Below, one piece after another: positions 25,459 through 34,738 of a stretch of DNA of 64,000 bases (the stretch's first letter is position 1; each line of letters opens with the position of its first letter). The DNA is from Desulfobacterales bacterium (GTDB lineage Bacteria; Desulfobacterota; Desulfobacteria; Desulfobacterales; JADGBH01), in the NCBI GenBank assembly GCA_015231595.1, contig JADGBH010000004.1, positions 48,058 to 112,057 of the forward strand, in the 5' to 3' direction. Below the pieces are notes generated by a model, which saw only the letters and a list, made by a program, of their open reading frames with translations, had not been told where the DNA came from and did no database searches. Position numbers and translations under genes: made by a program.

Positions 25459-27001
25459 TTTTCACCTCAACTTTAGCAAGGTTTTTTAAAATCAACGCAT
25501 TGAGCTTTTCTTCTTCTTTTAACTGCTCTTCGAACTCTGCTTTCAAATTTGTAAATCTCTCATTAAAATTAAAATCATCCTCATCATCAGGAAGCCCTAC
25601 ATACCTGCCCGGAGTCAATACATAATCAAGCTCTCTGACTCTTTCAATTGATGTAGAATTACAAAAACCTTTTATATCCTCATATTTTCCTTTAGTCCTC
25701 CAATTATGATAAGTAGAGGCTATTTTATTAATATCTTCAGCTGATAATTCCTTTGTTCTGCGGTTAATCAAATGCCCTTCATTTCTTGCATCAATAAACA
25801 GGATTTCATCAGTTCTGTTGCGGAGTTTTCCATTAGCCTTATTACGACTTAAAAACCATAAACAAGCTGGAATTTGGGTATTTAAAAATAGTTTAGCAGG
25901 CAGGTTTACAATACAATCAACTAATCTGGCTTCAATAAGCCCTTTTCTTATTTCGCCTTCGCCGGATGTTTTTGATGTAAGAGAACCTTTTGCGAGCACA
26001 AAGCCCGCAATACCGCTTGGACTTAAATGATAAATAAAATGTTGAATCCATGCGTAATTAGCGTTTCCTGAAGGCGGAACACCATATTTCCATCTGCCGT
26101 CTTTTCTGAGCAAATCACCGCTCCAATCACTATCATTAAATGGAGGATTAGCAATTACAAAATCAGCTTTTAAGTCTTTGTGAGTATCGTTTAAAAAAGA
26201 ACCTTCATTGTTCCATTGAACCTGAGAACTATCAATACTGCGGATTGCAAGATTCATCTTTGCAAGCCTCCATGTAGTTTGATTGCTTTCCTGTCCATAA
26301 ATGGAAATGTCGTTTACTTTGCCTTGATGACCTTTGACAAACTTTTCCGATTGAACAAACATGCCTCCTGAACCACAACATGGGTCAAATACTCTTCCTT
26401 TGTATGGTTCAAGCATTTCTACAAGAAGCTCAACAACGCTTCTGGGGGTATAAAATTGCCCTCCTTTTTTTCCTTCGGCAAGAGCAAATTCACCAAGAAA
26501 ATATTCAAATACATGACCAAGAATATCGGCACTTCGTGATTTGGCGTCGCCAAGAGCAATATTGCCTATAAGGTCAATCAATCCGCCAAGACTTGTTGGG
26601 TCAAGATTTCCTCTTGCAAATACTTTCGGCAAAACATCTTTAAGGGAAGGATTATCTTTTTCAAGGGCATCCATTGCATTATCAACTTCTTTTCCGATAG
26701 TAGGAAGCTTTGCTTTTGATTGAAGATAAGACCATCTTGCATTTTCGGGAACAAAAAATACATTTTCTGCTTTGTATTCGTCTTTGTCTTCAGGGTCTGA
26801 ACCTTTATATTCTCCTTCACCGCTTTTTAGCTTTGAGTGTAGCTCTTCAAAGGCATCAGATATATATTTCAGAAATATAAGACCAAGAACAATATGCTTA
26901 TATTCTGCTGCATCAATATTTTTTCTGAGTTTATCAGCCGCTTTCCAAAGTTGTTTTTCTATTGGTTCTTCTTTTGTGTTATTTTTGCTTGCTTTTGCCA
27001 T
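25451..27001 (-). CDS. hsdM: Type I restriction-modification DNA methyltransferase
   Basis: The 516-aa modification subunit methylates adenine in the site chosen by HsdS. It has an N-terminal HsdM helical domain ([20 protein letters not shown]), [18 protein letters not shown], the SAM motif [15 protein letters not shown] and the catalytic motif IV NPPF (VIANPPFND). I start at ATG 27001 (MAKASKN) because GGAGAC lies 5-6 bases upstream; the ATG at 27016 lacks such a site. It is the first gene of the locus hsdM-nuclease-zinc ribbon-hsdS-(repeats)-hsdR. Confidence 0.93.
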   Translation of the reverse strand: MAKASKNNTKEEPIEKQLWKAADKLRKNIDAAEYKHIVLGLIFLKYISDAFEELHSKLKSGEGEYKGSDPEDKDEYKAENVFFVPENARWSYLQSKAKLPTIGKEVDNAMDALEKDNPSLKDVLPKVFARGNLDPTSLGGLIDLIGNIALGDAKSRSADILGHVFEYFLGEFALAEGKKGGQFYTPRSVVELLVEMLEPYKGRVFDPCCGSGGMFVQSEKFVKGHQGKVNDISIYGQESNQTTWRLAKMNLAIRSIDSSQVQWNNEGSFLNDTHKDLKADFVIANPPFNDSDWSGDLLRKDGRWKYGVPPSGNANYAWIQHFIYHLSPSGIAGFVLAKGSLTSKTSGEGEIRKGLIEARLVDCIVNLPAKLFLNTQIPACLWFLSRNKANGKLRNRTDEILFIDARNEGHLINRRTKELSAEDINKIASTYHNWRTKGKYEDIKGFCNSTSIERVRELDYVLTPGRYVGLPDDEDDFNFNERFTNLKAEFEEQLKEEEKLNALILKNLAKVEVKNG

Positions 27002-27102
27002 CTTGTCTCCGTTCATATTGATTACATTAAAAAATAAAGATGAAACTTTACATTAGTTCTATTGCTCTATCAACATTAAATTAAATTTAAACGAGTTTTT
27101 CT

Positions 27103-27355
27103 GGGTGTGTCCCACCCTTTACACATTAGATGAATTATTTAGTTTTAAATTTTCATGATCATTTTTTACGAATGTAGCAATATCTATAAAAGCTGTGAAA
27201 TAGCTTTATTATATGATGTTAAAGGAAGTTTTGGGAAGATTTGATGGTGTTTGAGTGGATGCATCATTTATATTTTCAATTTTTTCCGGAATGACGTCCT
27301 ACGACGTTTAGTTCCTAAAAAATTTTATGCCTTTGTGTAAAAGGTGGGACACACC
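27103..27355. repeat. Inverted-end element GGTGTGTCCCACC...GGTGGGACACACC
   Basis: GGGTGTGTCCCACCCTTTAC at 27103 and its inverse GTAAAAGGTGGGACACACC ending at 27355 enclose about 210 bp. A fragment of the family-A repeat (CCGGAATGACGTCCTACGAC, 27271-27310) lies inside. There is no coding capacity. The remaining bases of the 496-bp gap between hsdM and the lipoprotein gene show nothing I can name; the hsdM promoter should be here. Confidence 0.75.
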
Positions 27356-27497
27356 ATTCATTTCTTCCATAAGTAGCAGGAATAAAACCTTTGAACGCAA
27401 GACCTTTCATGTTAATTAAAGCTTGGTTATCATTACAAACTTTTTTGCTCGAGACAATCATTATTTTTAAAAGCTCAAGCGTATTACTATAACAAAT

Positions 27498-28109
27498 TTA
27501 ATTAGTGCTTATAAAATTATATACGTCCAAAATGATTGAATTCGAAACATCTTTCATTGCAAGGCTCATAGCTTCAGCGAGTGATTTTGCTGTTTTTTCT
27601 TTACATTCTTTTTTAGATGTATATGTTTTTTGAAATAAAATCTTTTTATTAAAATTAGACTCATTATCGTCTATTAAGGTTACTGATAAAGATACTACAG
27701 CCTCCCACTTATTAACGCTATCCTGCTCAAAAAAATCTTCTACTGTTCCTTGAACAACATAAGATACAGGATTAGTGCTATTTACATTAAAAACACCCTT
27801 AAACAGAGCCGAATTTTTAAAATCCCTCTCAATAAAATAAGAAATAATATCATCAGGATAGGCTCTCCATCTATGGTATTCATAAAAATCTCTTTTAAAT
27901 CTTTCAGAACTATAATTAATTTTATCTGATTTATAAAATGGAGCTGGTAAAAAATGTTCAACACGAATTGTAACAGGTAATTGCTTAAAATCTGAATAAG
28001 TTAAAGACTCATAATCAACTGTATAATATTCGATTTTAATGGAATGCTTTTTGGAAAAACATCCGATTATTATGAATAAAAAAAATAAAATAAAAATTTT
28101 TAACTTCAT
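27498..28109 (-). CDS. PqiC/ABC-transport-auxiliary-type lipoprotein
   Basis: The protein is about 203 aa from ATG 28109 (MKLKIFILFFLFIIIGCFSK), a lipoprotein signal with lipobox IIGC. It has AAGGAA upstream; the longer in-frame start would overlap the MCE gene. The mature part matches the auxiliary lipoprotein of MCE/Pqi-type lipid transport: YYTVDY...LPVTIRVEHFLPAPFYKSDKI, then a conserved RAYPDDIISYFIERDF and a final helix SLAEAMSLAMKDVSNSI. It is probably anchored in the outer membrane, receiving or handing on lipids with the MCE protein encoded immediately upstream (20 bases apart). Confidence 0.78.
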   Translation of the reverse strand: MKLKIFILFFLFIIIGCFSKKHSIKIEYYTVDYESLTYSDFKQLPVTIRVEHFLPAPFYKSDKINYSSERFKRDFYEYHRWRAYPDDIISYFIERDFKNSALFKGVFNVNSTNPVSYVVQGTVEDFFEQDSVNKWEAVVSLSVTLIDDNESNFNKKILFQKTYTSKKECKEKTAKSLAEAMSLAMKDVSNSIILDVYNFISTN

Positions 28110-28128
28110 AGTATATAGATTCCTTATT

Positions 28129-29130
28129 TTACTGAATCTTTCTTTCTTGAGGTGGATCATCTGTAAAAATTAGCTTGGATGGACGTTCCGTAACGGATTC
28201 AATTAATTTATTAATATTTTCACTGATTTTTTCAATCTGTTTAAGGGTGAGAACTAAATTAGTTTGGAGCATAACGATTCTTTTATCTACATCTTTAACT
28301 AATGTTTCTCCTTGCCCCACTAAATCAACCCCTTTGTCAAAAGCAATATTTAACTTCTTAGCAGAAGCTTGAAACTCAGCAAAAGTGTCATTAACCTTTT
28401 CTTCGTTATTACTTACAATCGCATCGATTTTTAGTGCTGAATCATTTATTGTTTTAGTAAAATCATGAACGTTTGAGGCTGAATTTTCAAGGGTAGCCAT
28501 AATTTTATTCCATCGCTTTGCATCTAAAACTTTTTCAAGCTTGTTTAACACAGAGCTAAAGTCAGATGATATTTTCCCAATATTAAGGTCTTCAAGAGCT
28601 TTATTTAAATTAGTAAATGTAACAATAAGGTTATCAGATATCTTGCCGAGGTCTACTGCCTGAAGATTTTTTATTATATCATCAAGACCCGCTAAAATTT
28701 TTTTTATGTCAGAAGGTTGGGTAGAAATAAGAGGATATTTAGGGGTAAAATTAAGTTTTGGAGATAAATCAGGTTCTCCTTTTGTTTTTCTTTCAAGCTC
28801 AATGAACATAATACCCGTAATACCTACAGATGAAAGCCTTGCAACTAAATTTTCTCGTTTATTTAAATCAGATTCAATTTTTAAAATAACCTGTATTAAG
28901 TTCGTATCAGGAGCAACACTTATGTTGTCAACTCTGCCTATTGAAACTCCCCTATATTTGACAGGGGAGTCTTTTGCAAGCCCTTGGACAGATTCATCAA
29001 AATATGAAACATAAAGTTGACCTACTTCAAAATAATGGGACATTCCGAGCCATATAATAGCAACCACAGCTAAACACAGACCAATAATAACGAAAAGCCC
29101 AACATTAAATTTTGTTTTGATTGAAGCCAT
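28129..29130 (-). CDS. MCE-domain (MlaD/PqiB-like) lipid-transport protein
   Basis: The 333-aa protein has an N-terminal TM anchor (about 9-31, VGLFVIIGLCLAVVAIIWLG), one MCE domain (about 38-120, VQGLAKDSPVKYRGVSIGRV...GITGIMFIEL) and a long helical C-terminal region with coiled-coil character (about 145-320). MCE proteins form hexameric rings or tubes in the periplasm that carry phospholipids or other lipids between membranes. Normally an ATPase (MlaF) and a permease (MlaE) are encoded next to it; here neither is in the window. Its neighbours are the WS/DGAT gene and an unknown gene instead. AAGGGT precedes the ATG. Confidence 0.88.
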   Translation of the reverse strand: MASIKTKFNVGLFVIIGLCLAVVAIIWLGMSHYFEVGQLYVSYFDESVQGLAKDSPVKYRGVSIGRVDNISVAPDTNLIQVILKIESDLNKRENLVARLSSVGITGIMFIELERKTKGEPDLSPKLNFTPKYPLISTQPSDIKKILAGLDDIIKNLQAVDLGKISDNLIVTFTNLNKALEDLNIGKISSDFSSVLNKLEKVLDAKRWNKIMATLENSASNVHDFTKTINDSALKIDAIVSNNEEKVNDTFAEFQASAKKLNIAFDKGVDLVGQGETLVKDVDKRIVMLQTNLVLTLKQIEKISENINKLIESVTERPSKLIFTDDPPQERKIQ

Positions 29131-29206
29131 AAAATAATACCCTTATTAAAACTACGTTTGTATGTTGATCGGCTCAAAAATGTCCTATTACACTGATTCA
29201 AAGTGG

Positions 29207-30220
29207 TTATAAAATATTTTGAGAATTGTAAAATTCTGTAAGTCTATATCTGATTCTCTCCTCAATATGATTAATCACAGATTCCCTTTCTATTATTGGC
29301 GCAACTATGTTTAAAGCTTTTTTAATGATCAATTCTTTTTTTAGACCAATTTTATTGAAAAATTCTAAAACAGTATCATTTCCAAATTTTTCAAAGAAAT
29401 ATCTAATTAATTCTTTATTTAGACCATTGAAAAAATTTGTATGCCTAAAATCAAACCAAATATCATTTAAAATTGGCGTTAAAGATTCAGTATGATCAGG
29501 GTAATAATAATCCGTAACATAAGAAATTTTTTGTTTTGATACCGAATCCCATATTTCATTGCTTACTTTTTTTAAAAATTTTTCATCAAGTACACCGTTT
29601 AAAAATTTTTCACTCTGACTAATAAATTTTTTGATATTAGCGGTGATAAAAACTTTTAATTGCTTGTCTATGGTTTCTTCTAATTTTGGAGCGGCTTTAT
29701 TTATAAATCCCTGGCCCATTTTAATTAATGCCGAAGCTCCTGGTAAAAATTTGTTTACAATATTTTCAGATGTAAGCATAAATTCTTTTATTCCATTATA
29801 AAGAACATCCGATAACATTCTTGAATAAATAGAGCCTGATACTACTTGATAAATTAGTTCATGCCTAAGCTCTTCCATGCTAATTACGACATCGGCAACT
29901 TTATCATGATTTTCTTTTGATATAACGTCTTCGACAATTGTTTCATCTTTTTCCACATAAGTGTGAAGTTCTTTTGCAAAATCAATTATTGTGTCTATAG
30001 CTTCATTCGGGACTTCGTCTTTAATCAAATTTTCAAGTATAATATCTTCAAGTTGATTTTGAGTTATAATATCCTTTACATGAGTTTTAGAAAACCAATC
30101 AAATAAAGCATTTATTTCATCTTCAATGGTCTTTTTTAAATTATTTCCTTTAAAGCAGTTTAATTCATAATTAACATGGGCTTCCAATAAAAGTTTTACT
30201 TTTGATTCATTATTTTCCAT
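29207..30220 (-). CDS. Unknown helical protein of the lipid locus
   Basis: The 337-aa protein lacks a signal peptide and clear TM helices, is predicted largely helical and is acidic in its first 130 residues. A weakly hydrophobic amphipathic stretch occurs in the middle (IVNKFLPGASALIKMGQGFINKA, about 152-175). I recognise no domain. Its ATG lies 6 bases after the stop of the WS/DGAT gene, so it is translationally coupled to it, and the MCE gene follows. A structural or lipid-droplet-surface role would suit the amphipathic helices but is conjecture. Confidence 0.6.
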   Translation of the reverse strand: MENNESKVKLLLEAHVNYELNCFKGNNLKKTIEDEINALFDWFSKTHVKDIITQNQLEDIILENLIKDEVPNEAIDTIIDFAKELHTYVEKDETIVEDVISKENHDKVADVVISMEELRHELIYQVVSGSIYSRMLSDVLYNGIKEFMLTSENIVNKFLPGASALIKMGQGFINKAAPKLEETIDKQLKVFITANIKKFISQSEKFLNGVLDEKFLKKVSNEIWDSVSKQKISYVTDYYYPDHTESLTPILNDIWFDFRHTNFFNGLNKELIRYFFEKFGNDTVLEFFNKIGLKKELIIKKALNIVAPIIERESVINHIEERIRYRLTEFYNSQNIL

Positions 30221-30226
30221 TTGTTA

Positions 30227-31858
30227 TTATTCCATAAAATAATTTTCAATTGTGTTTGGTTTATGAACATAACAATACTGGGAACCGTGCAGAACTAAAT
30301 TTCTACATTGCCGTCCGCTTTTAGTCATTGCCATGCACCTTTTCATGCCTGTATAAGATAAAGCCACTGATTCTTCGGTTTTTTGCATAGATTCCATAGA
30401 TTCCATAGATTCCATGTATCTATCATTTAAAACAAGAGTTTGGTTGTCCATTTTGCCGGATTGAACAAAATCAAAAAGAAATTCGAATTCTTCTTTAAAT
30501 CCGGTTATTATAACATCAGGATCAGGTACTAAAAGTTCATCTGACGCAAAACCTATAGTAACAGTGTTATTATAACTTAAAATACTTATGCCAAGCCCTA
30601 CTTGTCCTGATCTTGGAACCCAGAACATCATATTTTTAATTTGCTGGTCACCAAAATAAAGAGGTTGCTTTGGACCTGGAACGTTAGTTAAAACGCCTGT
30701 GGCTTTATTAGCAACATAATACGCTAAATTTTTTGCAACTGAAGTTGGAAGAGCTCCAATTGTATTTAAAATTTGAAATCCAACAAAAGCTTCGGGGGAA
30801 TGTTTGAGTGTATCCATACGCCGTTTAACTTCACGTATTCGCAAAATAGGATCTTGAATATATACAGGCAAGGATAAAAATATAAGGCTGAATTTATTGC
30901 CAAGCTCAAATTCTGTTCCAGGCCGTCTTATATTTACGGGCACGGCGACTCGTAAGTCAAGTTCATTTACTCTATTATTTCTCTGCTGAAGATAATATCT
31001 TAATGCTCCTGTCATAGTTCCTATAAGAACATCGTTGACTGTTGCTCCAAGAGCTTTGCCAATAGTTTTAATATCTTCTAAAGACATAGACTCTCCCCAT
31101 GCTGCACATTTTCTTATTCCGAGCTTGCCTTTAAAACTTGTTTTAGGATCAGACGGTTTAAGCAAAAGTTTAAATGCAAGGGAACCTACATCAAATCCAA
31201 GCTCCCCTCCGATTCTAACTAAATCACCAACGTGGGAAGGATTTGCTTTAGCTTTCTGAATTTCTTCTTTAACGAAGTCTCCTGTTTTTGATGCAAGAGT
31301 TTGTACTTTTTTTACAGCTCCTTTAAATCCATCAAATGAAAATACAGATTTTGAATTCTTTTTTTTAGGTTTAGGAGGTTTAGCGTCTATCAAAGGCGCT
31401 CCATCTTTTGTATCGGCCATAGACAAAAGAACATGGATTAAAGCTATACCATCTCCTATACAATGATGAATTCTAAAAAATAAAGCGCAGCCGCCTCCAA
31501 CATTTTCTATTAAATGGCATTGCCATAAAGGTTTAGTGATATCTAATGGCATCCCCATTAAATCACCGGTCATAGTTTGGAATTCTTTTTTCCCTCCTGG
31601 TTCTGGAAGAGCTACCCTATGAACATGTGATCTTATATCAAACTGTCTGTCCGTAACCCATGAAGGCATTCCAGGCCCACTTTTTACAACTTTTTGTTTA
31701 AACCTTGGAAATCTTAAAAGCCTATCTTCAAACAATCTGCATAAATGCTCATACTCCATAGGTTTTTCGAGCTCCATAAAACCAGTGATTACCATTAAAT
31801 TTGTGGGCTCATCCATTTGAAGCCAAAAATTATCCACATTTGACATGGTTTCTATCAT
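30227..31858 (-). CDS. Wax ester synthase/diacylglycerol acyltransferase (WS/DGAT) with zinc-binding tail
   Basis: The 543-aa protein belongs to the bacterial WS/DGAT family, which esterifies acyl-CoA to a fatty alcohol or diacylglycerol, making wax esters or triacylglycerol. The catalytic HHxxxDG motif is RIHHCIGDG (His131-His132, Asp136). Other family landmarks are VNDVLIGTMTGALRYYL, VAVPVNIRRPG, GNKFSLIFLSLP and TNVPGPKQPLYF. The C-terminus is unusual: a tandem 9-base repeat encodes MESMESMESM (about 487-496), followed by a Cys/His motif (C508, C518, C529, H532; TKSGRQCRN...GSQYCYVHKP) resembling a small zinc cluster (DUF5763-like). AAGGAGATGG precedes the ATG. It is followed by the unknown helical gene and MCE genes. 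Confidence 0.9.
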   Translation of the reverse strand: MIETMSNVDNFWLQMDEPTNLMVITGFMELEKPMEYEHLCRLFEDRLLRFPRFKQKVVKSGPGMPSWVTDRQFDIRSHVHRVALPEPGGKKEFQTMTGDLMGMPLDITKPLWQCHLIENVGGGCALFFRIHHCIGDGIALIHVLLSMADTKDGAPLIDAKPPKPKKKNSKSVFSFDGFKGAVKKVQTLASKTGDFVKEEIQKAKANPSHVGDLVRIGGELGFDVGSLAFKLLLKPSDPKTSFKGKLGIRKCAAWGESMSLEDIKTIGKALGATVNDVLIGTMTGALRYYLQQRNNRVNELDLRVAVPVNIRRPGTEFELGNKFSLIFLSLPVYIQDPILRIREVKRRMDTLKHSPEAFVGFQILNTIGALPTSVAKNLAYYVANKATGVLTNVPGPKQPLYFGDQQIKNMMFWVPRSGQVGLGISILSYNNTVTIGFASDELLVPDPDVIITGFKEEFEFLFDFVQSGKMDNQTLVLNDRYMESMESMESMQKTEESVALSYTGMKRCMAMTKSGRQCRNLVLHGSQYCYVHKPNTIENYFME

Positions 31859-32044
31859 ATTACCATCTCCTTAAATTTGTGATTAAACCTTAAAAACTTA
31901 CTTTGGCTTTTATCAAATTATTTAATTTATTGTCAACTATTCCGCCTACCCTTTAGCAGATAGTTTTTGTCTTGAATCTTTACAGTATCCTCTACCTTGA
32001 CGGGAGACGGTTAGGATGAATGTGAAAAATTTTTGAAAAATCAA

Positions 32045-34111
32045 TTAATTATTCACACCTTGTAATTTTTTTAGAGCAAGCTCTCTTACCTTAGCTATTT
32101 CTTTGTCCGTAATAACTCCATTTACTCCAGATATAGCGGCGAGTCTCATGCCGTGTCTAAGACCAAGCCTATAAATTTCTCTAACCTTTTCCCATTCAAT
32201 ATTTCTACCCATTGTAAACGCTTCAAACCTTCCTTCTAAAGCAAGTACTATCGTTTCCGCTAAACATGCAAACGCAACTTTTGGAGGCAGCCCGATGTCT
32301 TTCATTTCAGGATTACCAGGAAGAAGGATTTCCCCAGACTCTATTACTAATACATCAGGACGCTTTGCGATGTCTTCAGGTCCAAGCTCTAAAGGACGAG
32401 CTACGTCAGTTATAACACAGCCTGGTTTAACCTTCATTATATCTAATTTTTTATTGCTAAAATCTGAAGAAGCCGTAACAATTACATCCATTTCTGAAAG
32501 GTATTTATCAGCTCTTGTTGAAATATAAACCTTTACTTCGGGAGTTTCTTCTAAAATTGATTCTTTTAAAGCAAGAAGCTTTGCATCCCTTGAATCAACC
32601 ATATAAACTTCTTCAAACGCCTTAGCAAGGAGTCTGCTGCAAACAGAACCGATGGAACCTGTGGCTCCAATTACCATTGTTTTTGCTTTAAGTTTTTTGT
32701 CTTTTACAACTTTAATGAGACCTATTCTTCTAACAGCATCAGCCGCAGCCCATAATGCTCCTGAAGCACTGTAACTATTACCCGTAGTTATAGGGATATC
32801 GGAAATTTTTGCAACCTTAACACCCCCATCTCCTACTACCTTTGTAAAAGCGCCAAGACCCATTACTTGAGCCCCCAGCCTTTTTGCCATAGTTGCTGCT
32901 TGAAGAAGCCGTCTATACGTAAATTCAGGACTATGGGACAATAATTGTTTAGGAGTACCTCCGATACTTATAAGCCAGCCTTCAGCCTCAACTCCTTGAG
33001 GCGATTTTATTCCAGTTACTTTTGAATAGATAAATGGAGGAGAATAAGCCATTACTCTTTCTATTGTGTCCATAAAAGCTGGAGGCGTATATTTAGCAAT
33101 CATTTCTATTGGTTCAGATTTTTTTAGATAAGCTTGAGAAAGTGGATGTATTACAAATGCGAATCTATTCATCCTTTTAGGTTTACCTAGAGGATAAATT
33201 AGTCTTGGATCCATTTTTAAATCGCTTATGAACTCAAGTAAATCGTCATTAGTTATATCTTGAGGTTTTTTATTTAACGACAAACATATCAACGCTTCAA
33301 GAACATTGAAACCAACAACGTGTTCAAGTATTTTAGGAGCAGCGTCTATAATAACATCAACACCCCTTTCCTGAAGAAATTTTACTCTATTATCGTAAGC
33401 AACGGAGGTTATTACAATTTTGCCGCCCAATTCTTCCATAGAACAGCCTTCAACATATTTAAAAAAGTCATAATATGGGATGACAATTATATGAGACGCC
33501 TGCATTGCTTTTTTTACTACATAGTCATTCCATTTTTTAAGAGGTATAGCGGAAGAAGAAATTCTTTTAGTTGGTATCCAATTTAAAAATGCATGTAAGT
33601 TACTACTATAAATTTCGAGTTCTTTTAAAGAATTTAGAAATTTAGGAACCCCATTTTCAAAAACTGGGTCAGCAAAAGTAAGATTTTCTGTATATTCTCC
33701 CATAACCTTTGCCATTGTATAATTGCTCATTCCAGAAAGAAATAATACTCGTGAATTATTAAAATAACTATTATCAAATTTAAATTGAATATGTCTTAAA
33801 GACCATTCACTTCCAACTCGACGGTAGCTATCCCCTGTAGTAATAGGAGTTTTTATTTTTGATGCAAGGGTAGCTATCTTTTTTATATGTTTTTCTTGAA
33901 GGGGACCGGGAATAGAGGTTGAAGGGAATTTAACGTTTCCAAGACCTATGGCATCTACTTTATTTTCCCACTCTAATAGAAGATTAGCAACTTTTTCAAC
34001 ATCTCCGTCTGTTCCTATTCGTTTTATATGATATTGCTGTCCTAAAAAATCAGTAGTGAATTCATAGTCTTCGCTACTTAATCCAAAACTTATACTTATA
34101 ATTCTTTTCAT
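32045..34111 (-). CDS. Acyl-ACP-reductase-like protein fused to an N-terminal dehydrogenase-like domain
   Basis: The 688-aa protein has two parts. Residues about 370-688 resemble the cyanobacterial long-chain acyl-ACP reductase (AAR, COG5322): LGAQVMGLGAFTKVVGDGG, ITTGNSYSASGALWAA, nucleotide motif GATGSIGS (about 482-489), and AFACLAETIVL, in which Cys616 aligns with the catalytic Cys294 of the cyanobacterial enzyme. AAR reduces acyl-ACP/CoA to fatty aldehyde. The first 310 residues (MKRIISISFGLSSEDYEF, RIGTDGDVEKVANLL, GKIVITSVAYDNRVKFLQER) resemble proteins commonly labelled quinate 5-dehydrogenase, whose function is doubtful. Neighbours are a ferredoxin (23 bases upstream) and the WS/DGAT gene, pointing to fatty aldehyde/alcohol production for wax esters or ether lipids. 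GGGAGAA precedes the ATG. Confidence 0.8.
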   Translation of the reverse strand: MKRIISISFGLSSEDYEFTTDFLGQQYHIKRIGTDGDVEKVANLLLEWENKVDAIGLGNVKFPSTSIPGPLQEKHIKKIATLASKIKTPITTGDSYRRVGSEWSLRHIQFKFDNSYFNNSRVLFLSGMSNYTMAKVMGEYTENLTFADPVFENGVPKFLNSLKELEIYSSNLHAFLNWIPTKRISSSAIPLKKWNDYVVKKAMQASHIIVIPYYDFFKYVEGCSMEELGGKIVITSVAYDNRVKFLQERGVDVIIDAAPKILEHVVGFNVLEALICLSLNKKPQDITNDDLLEFISDLKMDPRLIYPLGKPKRMNRFAFVIHPLSQAYLKKSEPIEMIAKYTPPAFMDTIERVMAYSPPFIYSKVTGIKSPQGVEAEGWLISIGGTPKQLLSHSPEFTYRRLLQAATMAKRLGAQVMGLGAFTKVVGDGGVKVAKISDIPITTGNSYSASGALWAAADAVRRIGLIKVVKDKKLKAKTMVIGATGSIGSVCSRLLAKAFEEVYMVDSRDAKLLALKESILEETPEVKVYISTRADKYLSEMDVIVTASSDFSNKKLDIMKVKPGCVITDVARPLELGPEDIAKRPDVLVIESGEILLPGNPEMKDIGLPPKVAFACLAETIVLALEGRFEAFTMGRNIEWEKVREIYRLGLRHGMRLAAISGVNGVITDKEIAKVRELALKKLQGVNN

Positions 34112-34134
34112 AGCTTTATTCTCCCTGATTTATT

Positions 34135-34365
34135 TTAATAATTTTCATCTATTTTTATAGCGTTAGCTGGACATGACTCCATTGCTTCAATGCATAATTC
34201 GTCTTCAGAATTATCAGAAGGCTGCTTTTTGACATAATCATAGCCCTTTTCTATATCTGCTTCAAAATTATCAGGCGCAATTTCAGAACAAAGAGTGCAC
34301 CCTATACAGGCTATTGTAACATAATATTTACCTTCAATATTATCATAATTTCTTTCGTTCAACAT
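34135..34365 (-). CDS. [4Fe-4S] ferredoxin
   Basis: The 76-aa ferredoxin has one cluster motif, ACIGCTLCSE with the distal CPANAI; the third region carries an acidic insert (NFEADIEKGYDYVKK) typical of single-cluster ferredoxins. AAGGTGA precedes the ATG. It begins the operon with the acyl-ACP-reductase-like gene and may deliver electrons for lipid reduction, although AAR itself uses NADPH in cyanobacteria. This partnership is inferred from position. Confidence 0.85.
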   Translation of the reverse strand: MLNERNYDNIEGKYYVTIACIGCTLCSEIAPDNFEADIEKGYDYVKKQPSDNSEDELCIEAMESCPANAIKIDENY

Positions 34366-34738
34366 AAAATTATCACCTTTAAAATTTCATTTAGGCTGTA
34401 AATTTAGCCTTAACAGGCTGAATATAATGTTAGTTAATTATTCAAGATTACTAATATTCTGTAATAAAAATTACTTATACACGCAAATAGCTATTATCAT
34501 TTTTTTATAAAATTTAAAATCATTGTTTTTATTCATTATCAATTATTCATATTTTTAAGTTAGCGGTAATAAATTATCAAGCCTTTTCTTGAATATAATG
34601 ATTAACCATTTACAAAAATAGTTAATAGTTAATTAATTATGGAATTGACTTATTTTTTTTTGCAGTTTATTTATAAATTTTTAAATTATGCGATTCGATT
34701 AAATTGTCAATAATAATATTTTTAGGACAAAAAATAAA
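34366..34738. other. Divergent intergenic region (373 bp)
   Basis: This very AT-rich sequence lies between the ferredoxin gene (minus) and the zinc-binding protein gene (plus), so both promoters should be here. A decayed half of a family-B repeat (TTTAGCCTTAACAGGCTGAA, about 34394-34436) is visible. No convincing -35/-10 pair or RNA gene stands out. Confidence 0.5.
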
